A stretch of DNA of 64,000 nt from Nymphaea colorata (lineage: Eukaryota; Streptophyta; Magnoliopsida; Nymphaeales; Nymphaeaceae): assembly GCF_008831285.2 (NCBI RefSeq), contig NC_045141.1:26649315-26713314 (forward strand), written 5' to 3'. This document shows positions 10,955 to 21,587 of this stretch, piece by piece; the stretch's first letter is position 1, and every line of letters starts with the position of its first letter. Position numbers and translations under genes: made by a program. The notes under the pieces are model-generated. The model did no database searches. It was not told where the DNA came from and was given only the letters and a program-made list of their open reading frames with translations.

Positions 10955-13900
10955 CATGTTCACCCTACACTTCAATACATAAAAATAATAAAATATAAAA
11001 ACCTATTAAACATTATCTGAAAGGTGCAATCCTTCTTAAGGTAAGCTGTGCCTAAAGACGTATTAAAAAATTGCAATTGCCTTGCTCTCTTCATGCTAAT
11101 TGGAAAAATTTTCACCAGAGCACATAATAAGGGCATCTAGGTAAGAGCTCTATCACACGGAGGAGTACCCGCACAGTACAGGTACGACACGGGTACGGGT
11201 ACGGCCCTAGGTACGGCAAGGTACTGCATTGACCGCACCGAGTGCGGTCAACGCACTCAAGGTCATTTTGGACCTTTTTCAGACTCGGTCAAAGTTGGCA
11301 GAATCCAAATTTGTCCGATTTTAATGTTAACGATTTTTACATTTTAACTTTTTAAACCATTTTAACGTTAAAATTTTCGAAACCCTCATTTTAATGTCTC
11401 ACTTCCCTCTTTTTTCTTCATTCTTGCTTCGTAGTGTTGGGATTCGTTTTTAGCTTCGCTAACTCCTTTATCTTGTTATGTAAAAGTTTATGTCGTTCTT
11501 TTGTTTGTGCTTATGCTTTTGTACACGCGTGATTTTCTTCGGCCTCAGTTGAGCAGTAAATTTGCGACTAAGGAGAATGAGAATCAAGAATGATAAATTT
11601 TGGATTATGATTTATGAATATGTTGTTTTGTTTGTAATTTTTTTATATATATATGTGCGAATATGTTATTATGTTTGAAATTTTTTGACATATATATGTA
11701 TATGTGCATGTGTGTGTACGGCCATACCCTTGCACCCAAGTTTTTTAAAAATGGTCCGTACCCACACCGGCACCTGTACCCATACCTATGTGACATAGGG
11801 TAAGAGCTTCAACATTGCAGCTAAGGTGAGCGATATGATGAAGAGAAACAACAATGTCCGCTTCATTTAAGACAAAGGCAATTTATGTGAGCAAAAGGAA
11901 TAAAATTAAAATAAAGACATGCCACATGGATAGCTTAAAGGAACCAATGAAACAATGGTACTCTACTACAACATAAGTGTATGTTCTCAAGCTTGCTTAC
12001 TACTCTTTATGTGCCAATTATTGTATTATATCATCCAGCAAATCCAACATTTATTTTACAGAACGGAACAGCCCATGTTCTGCTCTTAAGAAAAACCATT
12101 TACTATATGATATTCACAGGAAAATGCAAAAGCAAAAAGTATAGATTAAAGGAAAATGTTGAGAACCGCCAAATGATCATCAATATTGGACCTACGTGCA
12201 GGTAATGCTTCAGAACTTACTCTTGTAGTCATTCCATGTGCCATGAGCGAACAACTGAAGAAGGTCTAAATATTTTGAATGCTCGGTTCCTTGAAGCTGT
12301 CATAAATGTAAAGAAGTCAAATGAATGAAAAATGTCAAAAAAAGCAAACGTGTTGATATTTTTAAGTCCAATCATCAACACAAAGCTGAGAAGAAAAAAA
12401 AGAATATTACCCATGCATGATGCCACACAATTAAAAAAATAAAAAAGAGGTAAGCTAGATAATCAGCCAGTCTTTCGGAACATCAACAGCAATAGTATTA
12501 TAAAATTTTATTCGCAAGCTAAAAGAAAGGCAATAAAACAGTACGGACAGCATAGAACAGCATCATCGACATCTTAAAGACTTAAACAACATACTAGAAA
12601 GTGTATAAAGTGGAAAACGTTGTTTCGGGACTCACCACTTACAATACAGTTTTAACCATCTGTATTTCCAAAAAAGCAAGTAGCTACAAGGATGTTAAAT
12701 TGAATGCGAACAAATCCCATTCATCATCAACTAGTTCACTGTTGAATGAATATGTGTATGCAAGCATGTTCATGTGAGAAAGATAGATTTTACCTACTTG
12801 TCAGCTGTTGATATACACTTGTACAGTTGGTACCATATTCAGTAACATATTACCTAGAGTAATAAACTAAGGAATATATCAAGTAAACCAAACTCACATC
12901 CCTGTTTGTGATGTCCATCTAGTATAGCAAGCATGATTGAATTATTTAGTCAGCACTAGCAAAATCTGGATCAATTGGTTCTTCATATTTTTAAAATTTC
13001 ATTTGCTTATCAGATCAAGATGGCAGTTACCTTGAAGCATGTAACATAATAGGCCGTTGATTGTGGTTGAGACTTGCTAAATTGATTATATTTGAAACGA
13101 AAATTGGCAATACTAGATAGAACTTCCTACACGATATTACCTAACCAAAGCAATAAGTGGCATTTTTACTTGTACAAGTAACCTAATTACCTACCAGTGT
13201 CCACATATAGGGACTGTTGGATAGAAGAACTGACACTTTTGCAGCTGATAGCCACAAACCCCAAGCCACACCACTACCAGCGATGATAGAACTAGAAATG
13301 GTAAGAGGGAAAAAGAAATTAAAGCAACATTGAAAGAAGAGGATAGTGGAGGACATGGAGAAGGATTTGGGTTTTCTTTATTTTTTTGTAAAAAAAAAAT
13401 GGAAGACCAGTGGGAATTCTGAGGCTTGAGGGTTATGAAAAGTTGTAAGGTGGTTTGGACTTTGGTCTATTTATGGAGAAGCGGTCAATTGAAAGTTGAC
13501 CCAATGCACACACAATGAATCCTAGTGGAGACGATGTTAATGGACACGACTTCGCGTGTGATGGAGAACTGTACATTTATCATTAAAAGACTAATCGCTG
13601 TTCCATGTTCTTCTTTCCTAGCATTTGTATGCCTCTTCATCACAGAAAAAGCAAGTTCTCTCCTGTGGCAACCAATAGTAGGAAACGACATAACCAAGTA
13701 AAAGACCTAATAGCTCACTCTCAGTTTCTAAGGATACGCCATTGCTCATGACACCAGCTTCTTTATTCGCCATAAACCGCAATGCAAATTTCCAATGAAT
13801 AGATATAGATTGATGAATATGTAAATACTCATGTTCCAAACCCTAGTTCTTCGACTGCCAAAACAGAGACACACAGTATCACTCGATAATCCTGGGCCAG

Positions 13901-14329
13901 AAGAGTTCCGGTTCCACCTACGCTACCAACAACGACAAGCCAAACGATAATGCGAAGAGGCAAAAAATATCCAGTGAACAACGCCGACAACGAAACATGT
14001 TCACAGCCATTTCATCTTCTACCAATTGTAGAACATAAACGCGGAAGACAAAGATACCCAAAACGACATAAATGGGGAACCCATACACGAAAACAGGTAC
14101 ATTAAATCTGCTGCTCCCCTTCGATCCACATATCATTATAAAGATCGGGAAGGGAAAAGATCGAGGGTACCTCTGCGACGTTGGGAACGGAGAGGATCTC
14201 GGAGAAGGCAAATAAAGAAGGGTGAGAGGTGGCGTCGACGACAACGCCCGCCAGCGACGCGCCGGTGAGGCTCTGGGCTTGCTTCACGAAGTAATCGATC
14301 AAATCGGCCTGCTTCTCTTCGATGTCCAT
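4111..14329 (-). CDS. CSN7: COP9 signalosome complex subunit 7
   Basis: Eight coding exons on the minus strand: 14171-14329, 12221-12296, 7094-7182, 6322-6411, 5038-5082, 4865-4935, 4310-4442 and 4111-4197. All internal borders are GT-AG and keep frame, giving about 249 residues against about 260 for Arabidopsis CSN7. The product is a PCI-domain subunit of the COP9 signalosome, the nuclear/cytosolic complex that removes NEDD8 from cullins. Diagnostic blocks are the N-terminal MDIEEKQADLIDYF, ATSHPSLFAFSEIL, YLDLLQLFAHGTW, LDVSNVRELEDFLINECMY, AGRDLRPAQLDGMI, IQEKIRWADTM, and the C-terminal VMDYEEDRSRPKR. The start at 14329 is chosen because MDIEEKQ matches the family N-terminus, although the same frame stays open upstream to 14656. 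Intron 2 (about 5.0 kb) and intron 1 (about 1.9 kb) are long and carry transposons. The last exon either reads through to a TAA inside its own donor site or splices on to an unresolved exon. Confidence 0.92.
5493..6225. mobile_element. hAT-like MITE in CSN7 intron 4
   Basis: The 733-bp element has terminal inverted repeats CAATGTTAT / ATAACATTG. It is flanked by a perfect 8-bp direct repeat, GACAGAAG (5485-5492 and 6226-6233), the duplication length of hAT transposons. Both subterminal arms are dense in short CGTATCG/CGATACG motifs, as expected of subterminal transposase-binding repeats. The core is AT-rich and non-coding, and includes a short direct repeat at about 5740-5785. There is no transposase frame, so it is non-autonomous. 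It lies between CSN7 exons 4 and 5 and disturbs neither splice site. Confidence 0.8.
8094..8387. mobile_element. Mutator-like MITE in CSN7 intron 2, short copy
   Basis: About 294 bp with inverted ends: TAAGTCACAT on the left, ATGTGACTTA on the right. It is flanked by an 11-bp direct repeat AAATATAGATA (8083-8093 and 8388-8398), within the 9-11-bp range of Mutator-like elements. Subterminal GGTACGAGTAC and GTACCCAC motifs resemble the element at 11150-11798. The flanking repeat is AT-rich, so chance similarity is possible. A further end-like motif, CCTATGTCACATGGGTGC, at 7915-7932 suggests another end or a nested relic upstream. Confidence 0.6.
9010..9023 (+). repeat. Poly-C run in CSN7 intron 2
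   Basis: Fourteen uninterrupted C follow two shorter C runs (9001-9008), with more C and G blocks to about 9043. It stands out sharply from the AT-rich intron. It may form G-quadruplex on the minus strand, which is the transcribed-RNA sense for CSN7. Run length may also reflect sequencing error. Confidence 0.7.
10922..10952 (+). repeat. (AG)n microsatellite
   Basis: About 15 perfect AG units lie in the large CSN7 intron. It is simple sequence with no coding role. Confidence 0.9.
11150..11798. mobile_element. Mutator-like MITE in CSN7 intron 2, full copy
   Basis: The 649-bp element is flanked by a perfect 10-bp direct repeat GGTAAGAGCT (11140-11149 and 11799-11808), typical of Mutator-like insertion. 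The ends start CTATCACAC and, from the right end in reverse complement, CTATGTCACA, so the inverted repeat is short and imperfect. Both subterminal regions carry dense GGTACGGG/CCCGTACC motifs. The left arm also has a local palindrome (GACCGCACCGAGTGCGGTC at about 11231-11249). The centre is AT-rich without a transposase frame, so the element is non-autonomous. Confidence 0.72.
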
Positions 14330-17300
14330 CGGCGGGTGAAGGACTCGAAGAGCTCTTTCTCGGGGTTTAGCAACAGACCGGAATCGAGCGAATCCCCGGA
14401 TACCTAGAACCCTAGGGGAAAAGAAAAGGGGACGATCGACGGAAAGAATCGAGTTGATCGCGGAACCCCCACTCTCTTCAGCGAGGGAATTAAGCTGCGC
14501 GAGATTATGAATCTTAACACCAGAGGAGCACAGACGACGTTGTGTTAAACAGGGGGAGAGTCGCGTTGGACTGTTTATGGATCGGGTCTTACTTCGATAA
14601 AAGTCAATCCAATCCATTGTGTTGAGATCGATCATTTGAGTGACCATGTAAAGCAAGGAGGTTTGAAAAGCTTGCCATAGATGAAGTAATGTTTACTGAA
14701 CGATTATCTTGAATAAATAAAAAAAAATTATACAAACTAATGCCTAACTAATTTGATCGACGACTGACAACATATCAAGTTTAAACTTGAACCAACGAGT
14801 AAATTATATATTCGGAATTAACAAACAAGTTTATTCGAAATCACACACATATATATATATATATAATCTCCTTTTGTCCTAACCTCTTATTTGCATTATA
14901 TTGCTTAATTATGAAGAATAGTTTATATTGATAACTAAACCCAAATTGGCAAAGCCATGGGTTTTTTTAGGAGGCAGTTGATGTCAGAGGGGCAGAGCAA
15001 AGATTTTTCATCCATAGAGCACTTGCATTGGTGACACAACTTTGGTGTAGGCATTGCATAAAATTTTAGAGTCATAACAATGTGAAGTTAACATAATATA
15101 ATGAATTTTTTTATGGACTGGCGTGGGCAATGGCCCACCCCAGCCATGAGCCAACAAGTAGCTGGTTGATGCCCTTGATTTGTCATTCTATAATTAAAAT
15201 TGTAGAAACAAAATTTCACCTCACATCAAATTGAAATGAAAATTCTAGTTCTAAGTTCCATTTGTGTTTGGATAGTTTGGTATTTAAATCTTAGAATTGA
15301 AAATGATGTCTTTGAGAAGACATGAATTAAAATTCTAGAATTGATGAATTAAAACCATGTGCCCTAAAGAGAGATGAAAAACTTTTAAATTCTAGAATTA
15401 TAATTTCACCCCCTAAGAAGAATCATAATCCCTGAACGAATTTTGATTTGAGGGTAACTCTACAGCTCCAGATTCAAAATTCTTTATTTAATAATGCAAT
15501 TCATATTTCATAGAAAAATGAGAATTTTAATTTTAAAGTTCTAATATTTACCCAAAAATGATTTGGTAAAATCATGTCTTGCTTAGTTCAAATCAAAGTG
15601 ATGGAACACCTCCTTCATCTTGAAAATTCCCTTGTACTAGTATTGGCAAAACATTGCACAGCAGTATTTTCAAAATGACACAAAAAATTGGAAATTACAC
15701 GACATTTTTCTCAGGATATTTAGCCTGTTGTCCCCCAATTTTAGTGTTTTATGTCAACCTAGACAGTCTTGATGTGCAGCTTTTGTCGGTTAACTTTCTG
15801 CTAGTCACTGGTGATCGACAGAAGAAAAGCTTTTGGAGCTCAAGAGAATACCAAGATGAATCAGTACATGAACATCTGCATTCAACTTTTACCAAAATGG
15901 AAGAACTGTTATCAAGTGGAGGGACAGGCATTGTTGGAGCTCTTATGGGCCTTCAGGGCTTTTAATGGGGCACATTCTCATGATATATATATATATATAT
16001 ATACAAAAAATTGAAAACCTTGATGCAGCATTTGATTGGTTTCCAAGTTAACTCTGAATGAGAGTTAAGCCCCAATTTGACATTTATGATATCAAATGAA
16101 GAGTTCGTTGATAAATGTAATCAATGATTGATGTTTAAAATGGAGGCATTTGGTAACAGGAATAATGTGTCAATGTTCTATGAATCAGTCTTAAATTAAT
16201 GAAATACTGGAACTTAATGTTCCATAAATGTATCATTATCTTTGCAACATATTCATGAAACACTAATAAAGTGTTTCTGTTGCAAAACAACTAGTACGGG
16301 TGACGAACCTACTCCTCACATATATAGTAACTAGAGAGTAACTTTTCTGTCCACACCAGCGATACATGGCAAAAACTTAAAAGAAAAACATAAAAGAGAT
16401 CATTTAAATTAAATATTTAAAAATTTTATATCCCATTAATTTTAAAAATAATTTTTTATAACTTTTTAAACTAATATTTCATATAAAAGAAGCACACATG
16501 CTATGTTATTTACGTAGGTAAACTTATAATAATTAATATTAAATTACTTTATGAAAACATAAACTGACACGCCTGCCAAATGCCATCACCCATTTCAAAT
16601 TTTAAAAAAAGTAACTAAATGAAACAATCTTAGCTGCTCATTTTTGGACTTATCGCAAAGTTGCACAAAACCCCACAGTCTTGAGATCCTAATATTAAAT
16701 AACTTGAAGAACTTCTAAAATATATAATCCTGAATAATTGTAAAAACTGTTAAGACTTATGCTATTCAATAACTCTAAAATTCCTGGAATATATATTTAT
16801 GTGAAAATCATTTGCATAAACGTATTATGTAAAAATTAGTCGGGTATTAATCGATAAATGAAGAGGACATTATATTTGTTAAAGTACGAAAATTAAGAGG
16901 GAGAGGGAGAGAGAAGGAGGCCTTCGCAATAATGAAAAAATTATAAAATCACCTAATTTTCTGATAATTTCCACATGTATGACTAATTTCTTTTACTGGT
17001 GTTCACGTGATGATGTTAACTTATTCATTTTTTTATCCAAAAAATATGAAAAATTACATTTGAACTCTCAAGTCATCTTGAAAAATTGAAATGTATCAAA
17101 CTTTTTGTTCAACACTGCTATTCTTTGAGAGTTAGTTGCGTGTAGTTTTTTTTTTGTTTGCTTTAAATTAACTGAACCAGATAACAGGTGAAATGTAGCC
17201 ATTAGAATCAATGCATTGCATGCGGGGGTTTTAGGTATTCAAATAATGGACTCCGATAGAAAAACAAGTCGAATACAGAGTACCAAAACATTTAAAACTG

Positions 17301-20300
17301 GATATATTCCCCAATATATATATTCACGTTCTAATCAGACATACAGTGGCATAGTGGGAGTACCAAAAGACTTGTACAATGCAGATAACTAAAGGCGTGC
17401 GTCAAGGAAATAAGAATCACATGAATTTTAAAGGAAATAGGGCCAAATCACAGGCCCCTGAGTGTTGGCTTTTGTTTTCTAATGTATCGGCGGTAGAAGG
17501 ATGTGGGCTGGACTCTGTTGAGAGATGGGACCCTGGTTCCTACTGCTTGCTGGCTGGCTGATGCCCACAGACCAAAAAAAAAAGCAGACCCTACCCTTTT
17601 TCCTTCATAGATTTCAATAGAGATTTTTTTCCTTTCAAGCAAATCCTCTTTCACCATTTGCTTGTTCCGGCTGAAGGCCCACAGACACATGGTCTGGAAC
17701 GAATACTTAATCATCAGCAATTAATCATATTTGCACCATGTTTATTGACTTTGCTTCAACAATAATATCCTACCAATTATTTAGCAACTTCAATTATTTT
17801 ATATTTACAATTATTTAATATTATGTATTAATTCGTGTTTTAAGTACATGGTTCTGAATTTCAACGTGCAGTGCTTTACATTAAGAGACTTAATTTATTA
17901 TCCAAGCAGTCATGGGACTATTTCTCAAGTGATCTTCTTCAGTATGTGGATGATATTATCACCTTCCGAAAACGGTCACTTAAAAACTTAATTTTTGTGA
18001 AGGCCGTTGCTAAATAAGTATAAAGTTATCATCTTTTTCCTCCAAAAATTCACGTGCATGATAAATATACTGCTGAACTTGGTGAACAGCACATTTGAAT
18101 TTAATTTATTTAAGTTTCTGCTGTTCATAAAAAAATCACCCATATTTGTCATATCATTAGAAATGTAATAACATTAACTTGAATAACTAAATTGCGTGTT
18201 GAGCAAAGGGGCTTACAGGTGATGCTCAGTCAACAAACTCTGCTTGTTGGCACTTGGCAGCACAACTCGAACTAGCAAAGTCTAGCAATAGAGAAGCCAA
18301 TAGTAAAATACTTTAATTATACGTCATGCACTCAAATATTAGATGCACATGGCTATAGGTACATACACGAAAATATCCATGTCCAAAAGTAAAATGTTAT
18401 ATAAAATATTTTTTACTCTCGAAATTTTCACAAACGTTAGCTCACAAAACCATATGAAAACGCTAGAAAAACATGATTTCTTTCTTACATCAGTCTACGT
18501 CTTGATTTCATTTGTGCAGTTAAATTTATAAATAAAATGAAAAAAGATTAGATCATGCGATCTGCTCGTATCTGGAAATGCTATAATCTAAGAATCTCCA
18601 CACCCAAACGCACGCACAAACACATATCTTAAATCAGCTAAATCAAAATAGTTCACGGATCTACTGCTCTTCTTGTACCATATGCAACAGGATTTAAATA
18701 GTCTCCTGTATTAATAGCTTTGGTCCAACCGATCAGTGGGCAATTGGGTGTTTTATTTATCTTCTGACAGTGTTTGAAGTGTCATGTAAGGAAGGCAGTT
18801 ACAACTTACAAGTGGGTGTATACATACATACATATATATGTATATATATATATATAAATTGAGGGCGACCATCGACCACATAGCCTTACAAGGGCAATCC
18901 CTAGGGGTAAGATATATAAAACTTGATTCAATGTTTAAACTTGACACTCTTGAGATTCATCTATGGGAGGCCACTTCTCTCTCCTTCCGTTAAAAAATCT
19001 AATTTTATATAAAAATTTTAATGATGATGTCTGTCCCACATAGATTGTGTTTGTTTCATCACGGACCTCAGATCTACGGTGATCTGAGATTATTAGGAAC
19101 TCAGATCGGAATCTCCCTTCCCTCTAATTTTGACATTAAATCCATGGTTTTTACGTGGCCTTGAATCTTATTAAATGCAACCCTAAGGTTTTAAGAAAAA
19201 CAACAAACTCTCCGACCTCTCAAAGGAAATATTTCATGTACCGTTATTATAAACAGCAGTTACTAATTAAAAGTGTTCTAAAACACTCAAAAGTCATTAT
19301 TAAACTCCTTCTCACCAGATGCAGTTTGGTGGCTAATTAAAAGGTGCCATGTTTGAGCTTTTAATCGTTTTAAAATGCTTTAATTTTGTGTATTTTTCAG
19401 TTGTTTTTAATTGACTTAGGGTAAACCACCTTTAGTATGATATTTTTATGCCTCCAAGGTTTTGGCATTGCTTCGGAGCATGGGTAGACTTAAAGTGTCT
19501 TGCTTGCTACTTTTAACAACGTAGAGAAATAGCACACTAGAAAGTGTTTCAAACCTCAAAACCCTTAGATGTGAATCCGCATTACCGCCCGATTGTGCTT
19601 AATTTTTATATATTTTATTTATTTTTTCCAAAAATGTTTAAAAAAACATTTTTGACCATCTCATACAAAAATAAACTGAATTCGTGAGTGGGCCAACCTA
19701 CCGAATCGGCAGTCCTGCCAGTTGGGTTCAAGAACTGAACTTGACAACATCGGCCGTAACCAATGCAGGTAAATGCACATGCATGCCTATTCTTTTGTAG
19801 TGACAGAAACAAGAAATGGAGAAAAATAGCAAGGTTAATCAATTAATGCCTTGCACGCAAAAGAGCTCTCCAGGACTAACGTCTCAAAAATTTGAATTTT
19901 CAGTGCAGGAAACAAGTACTACATTTGATAGAATGAGGGGAAACTGGATCTGTTATCGTGTAAACGTTTTTTCATTTTCGCCATTGTTTAATCGCCGGGA
20001 GGACGGGCACATATCCTTTTCATGTTTATTCCTTGTTAACGATCCATAAGGCAAAACATTCCGGTATACCTAAAACCAACGAACTTTTCAACAAATTTCG
20101 ACAAGAAAAAAAAGTGGGTTTTCCATCCTTTACCTGAGAAAGTCTATGAATTCACATCCCTCACACGTACCAACCGAATTCGCATCGTACCCAACTCCAT
20201 AAAACTTAATTTCAAAGACATGTATTCGCCAAAATGTTGAACGATCTAAAACAGATAGGTTGTTGGTCCACTAGATTCCGCCATCACCTATCATCTGTAT

Positions 20301-20980
20301 TATTACCTACCTTTTCTTATCAAGTATCAGATGACAAATCTTAATATATAAACTGCTAATAATGATTGCATGAGAAGTATCGTGATAATCATATACCTAT
20401 TTATACGTCCTCTACGTATGTAAAATACCATGCAAGTACTCTCGCCACTCGAGAACGGACGGACAGTCTCACACTGGCGGCCCGTCTTACAATAAAGAAT
20501 GCACGTTGCTGGCCTCCAACTACCGGCGTCCTTCAACCAGATCCACGCAAGTCAGTGTCTTGTAGGCTTGCATGATCAAGTAGCGGCAGAAACAGCCTAA
20601 TTGGGTCAGGCAGTCTAATCAAACCCAACTTGGTCGATTCTTCCTTCCACAGTTGCCAAGAAACCAAAAACAGATGGGAAACGGGAATGTGGAAGCAACA
20701 AAAGAGAGAGCAAATTTTAGAAAAGAGGGGGTCAGCTTAATGGGATATGAGAAAGGAAAGGCACCTTTTGGTAATTATGATCCAAACTGCCCATTCAGCG
20801 GTGGACACAGCAAGTAAAGGATCGGTGGGTGTTGGCTGGAGGTGCAGGGTAGGTTGGCCAGAGAGCCGGAGCTGAAGCAGACGCGAACAAACCCACGTGA
20901 GTGGGCCGTCCGTCAGCCCCGGATACCGGTGCTCGTCCGAACTTTGACGGTTTGACCCCTTTACACGGTAAAGAATATAA
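14330..20980. other. Intergenic region between divergent CSN7 and DUF630/632 genes
   Basis: The part next to 14330 is the CSN7 leader and promoter. The rest is AT-rich with no convincing gene. Simple repeats are a (CA)n/(TA)n run at about 14842-14865, a (TA)n run at about 15981-16001 and another at about 18833-18857. Around 15180-15560 many AATTCTAGAATT-like words suggest an old MITE, but no ends or target duplication can be set. GC rises near 20400-20950, before the next gene. Confidence 0.55.
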
Positions 20981-20988
20981 TATAAAAG
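20981..20988 (+). promoter_or_regulatory. TATA box of the DUF630/632 gene
   Basis: TATAAAAG lies in an A-rich patch about 600 bp before the start codon, predicting transcription from about 21010. The leader is long. It has a CT tract at 21428-21448 and at least two short ATG-initiated frames (from about 21176 and about 21204) that would act as uORFs unless spliced out. Confidence 0.5.
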
Positions 20989-21587
20989 AAAAAGGGAGAG
21001 AAAGCGCACAGGGAGAACGCTTTCCCTCGCAAGTGGAGAGTGCTCTGCAACCTTCTACCGAGCGCATCGCAAAGAAACGAAGGAAAGCAACGAGAGGGTT
21101 CGATTCGCAGAGAGTCAGAGAGAGAGGGAGCTCTGAGTTATATCCTGGAAAGTGATTTAGATTTAGAGTGTAATAATGGCAACAATATTGCGTTAGAAAG
21201 TGTATGGAAAAAGTTGAAAGATCAGGGGGGGGAGTTTTTCAGTGGAAGGGAAAAGGATGAGCAGTGACTGGGGACGCAGGGCAACTCACCAAAAGGACGG
21301 CTTCAAAAGTGTGGTAGACGGAGGGCAATGGATGCAATTACAACCACCTCCCTCCCGCTGGAAGGTTAATAAATGCCGAAGCAGAGGGAAGAATTTTCTC
21401 TCTCTAGACAGTAGATTGGCAGGACAGCTCTCTCTCTCTCTCTCTCTGCCTGTCTCTTCCTCTGCCTCTCCCTCTATCACAATTATGTTCCTTTCCTGGC
21501 CGGTAGATGAGTAAGTGAAGAAGTTTTCTCCAGCACTAGTAAATACCAAGAAGACCTGCCTCTCTCTTTACACACACACCCACCAGC

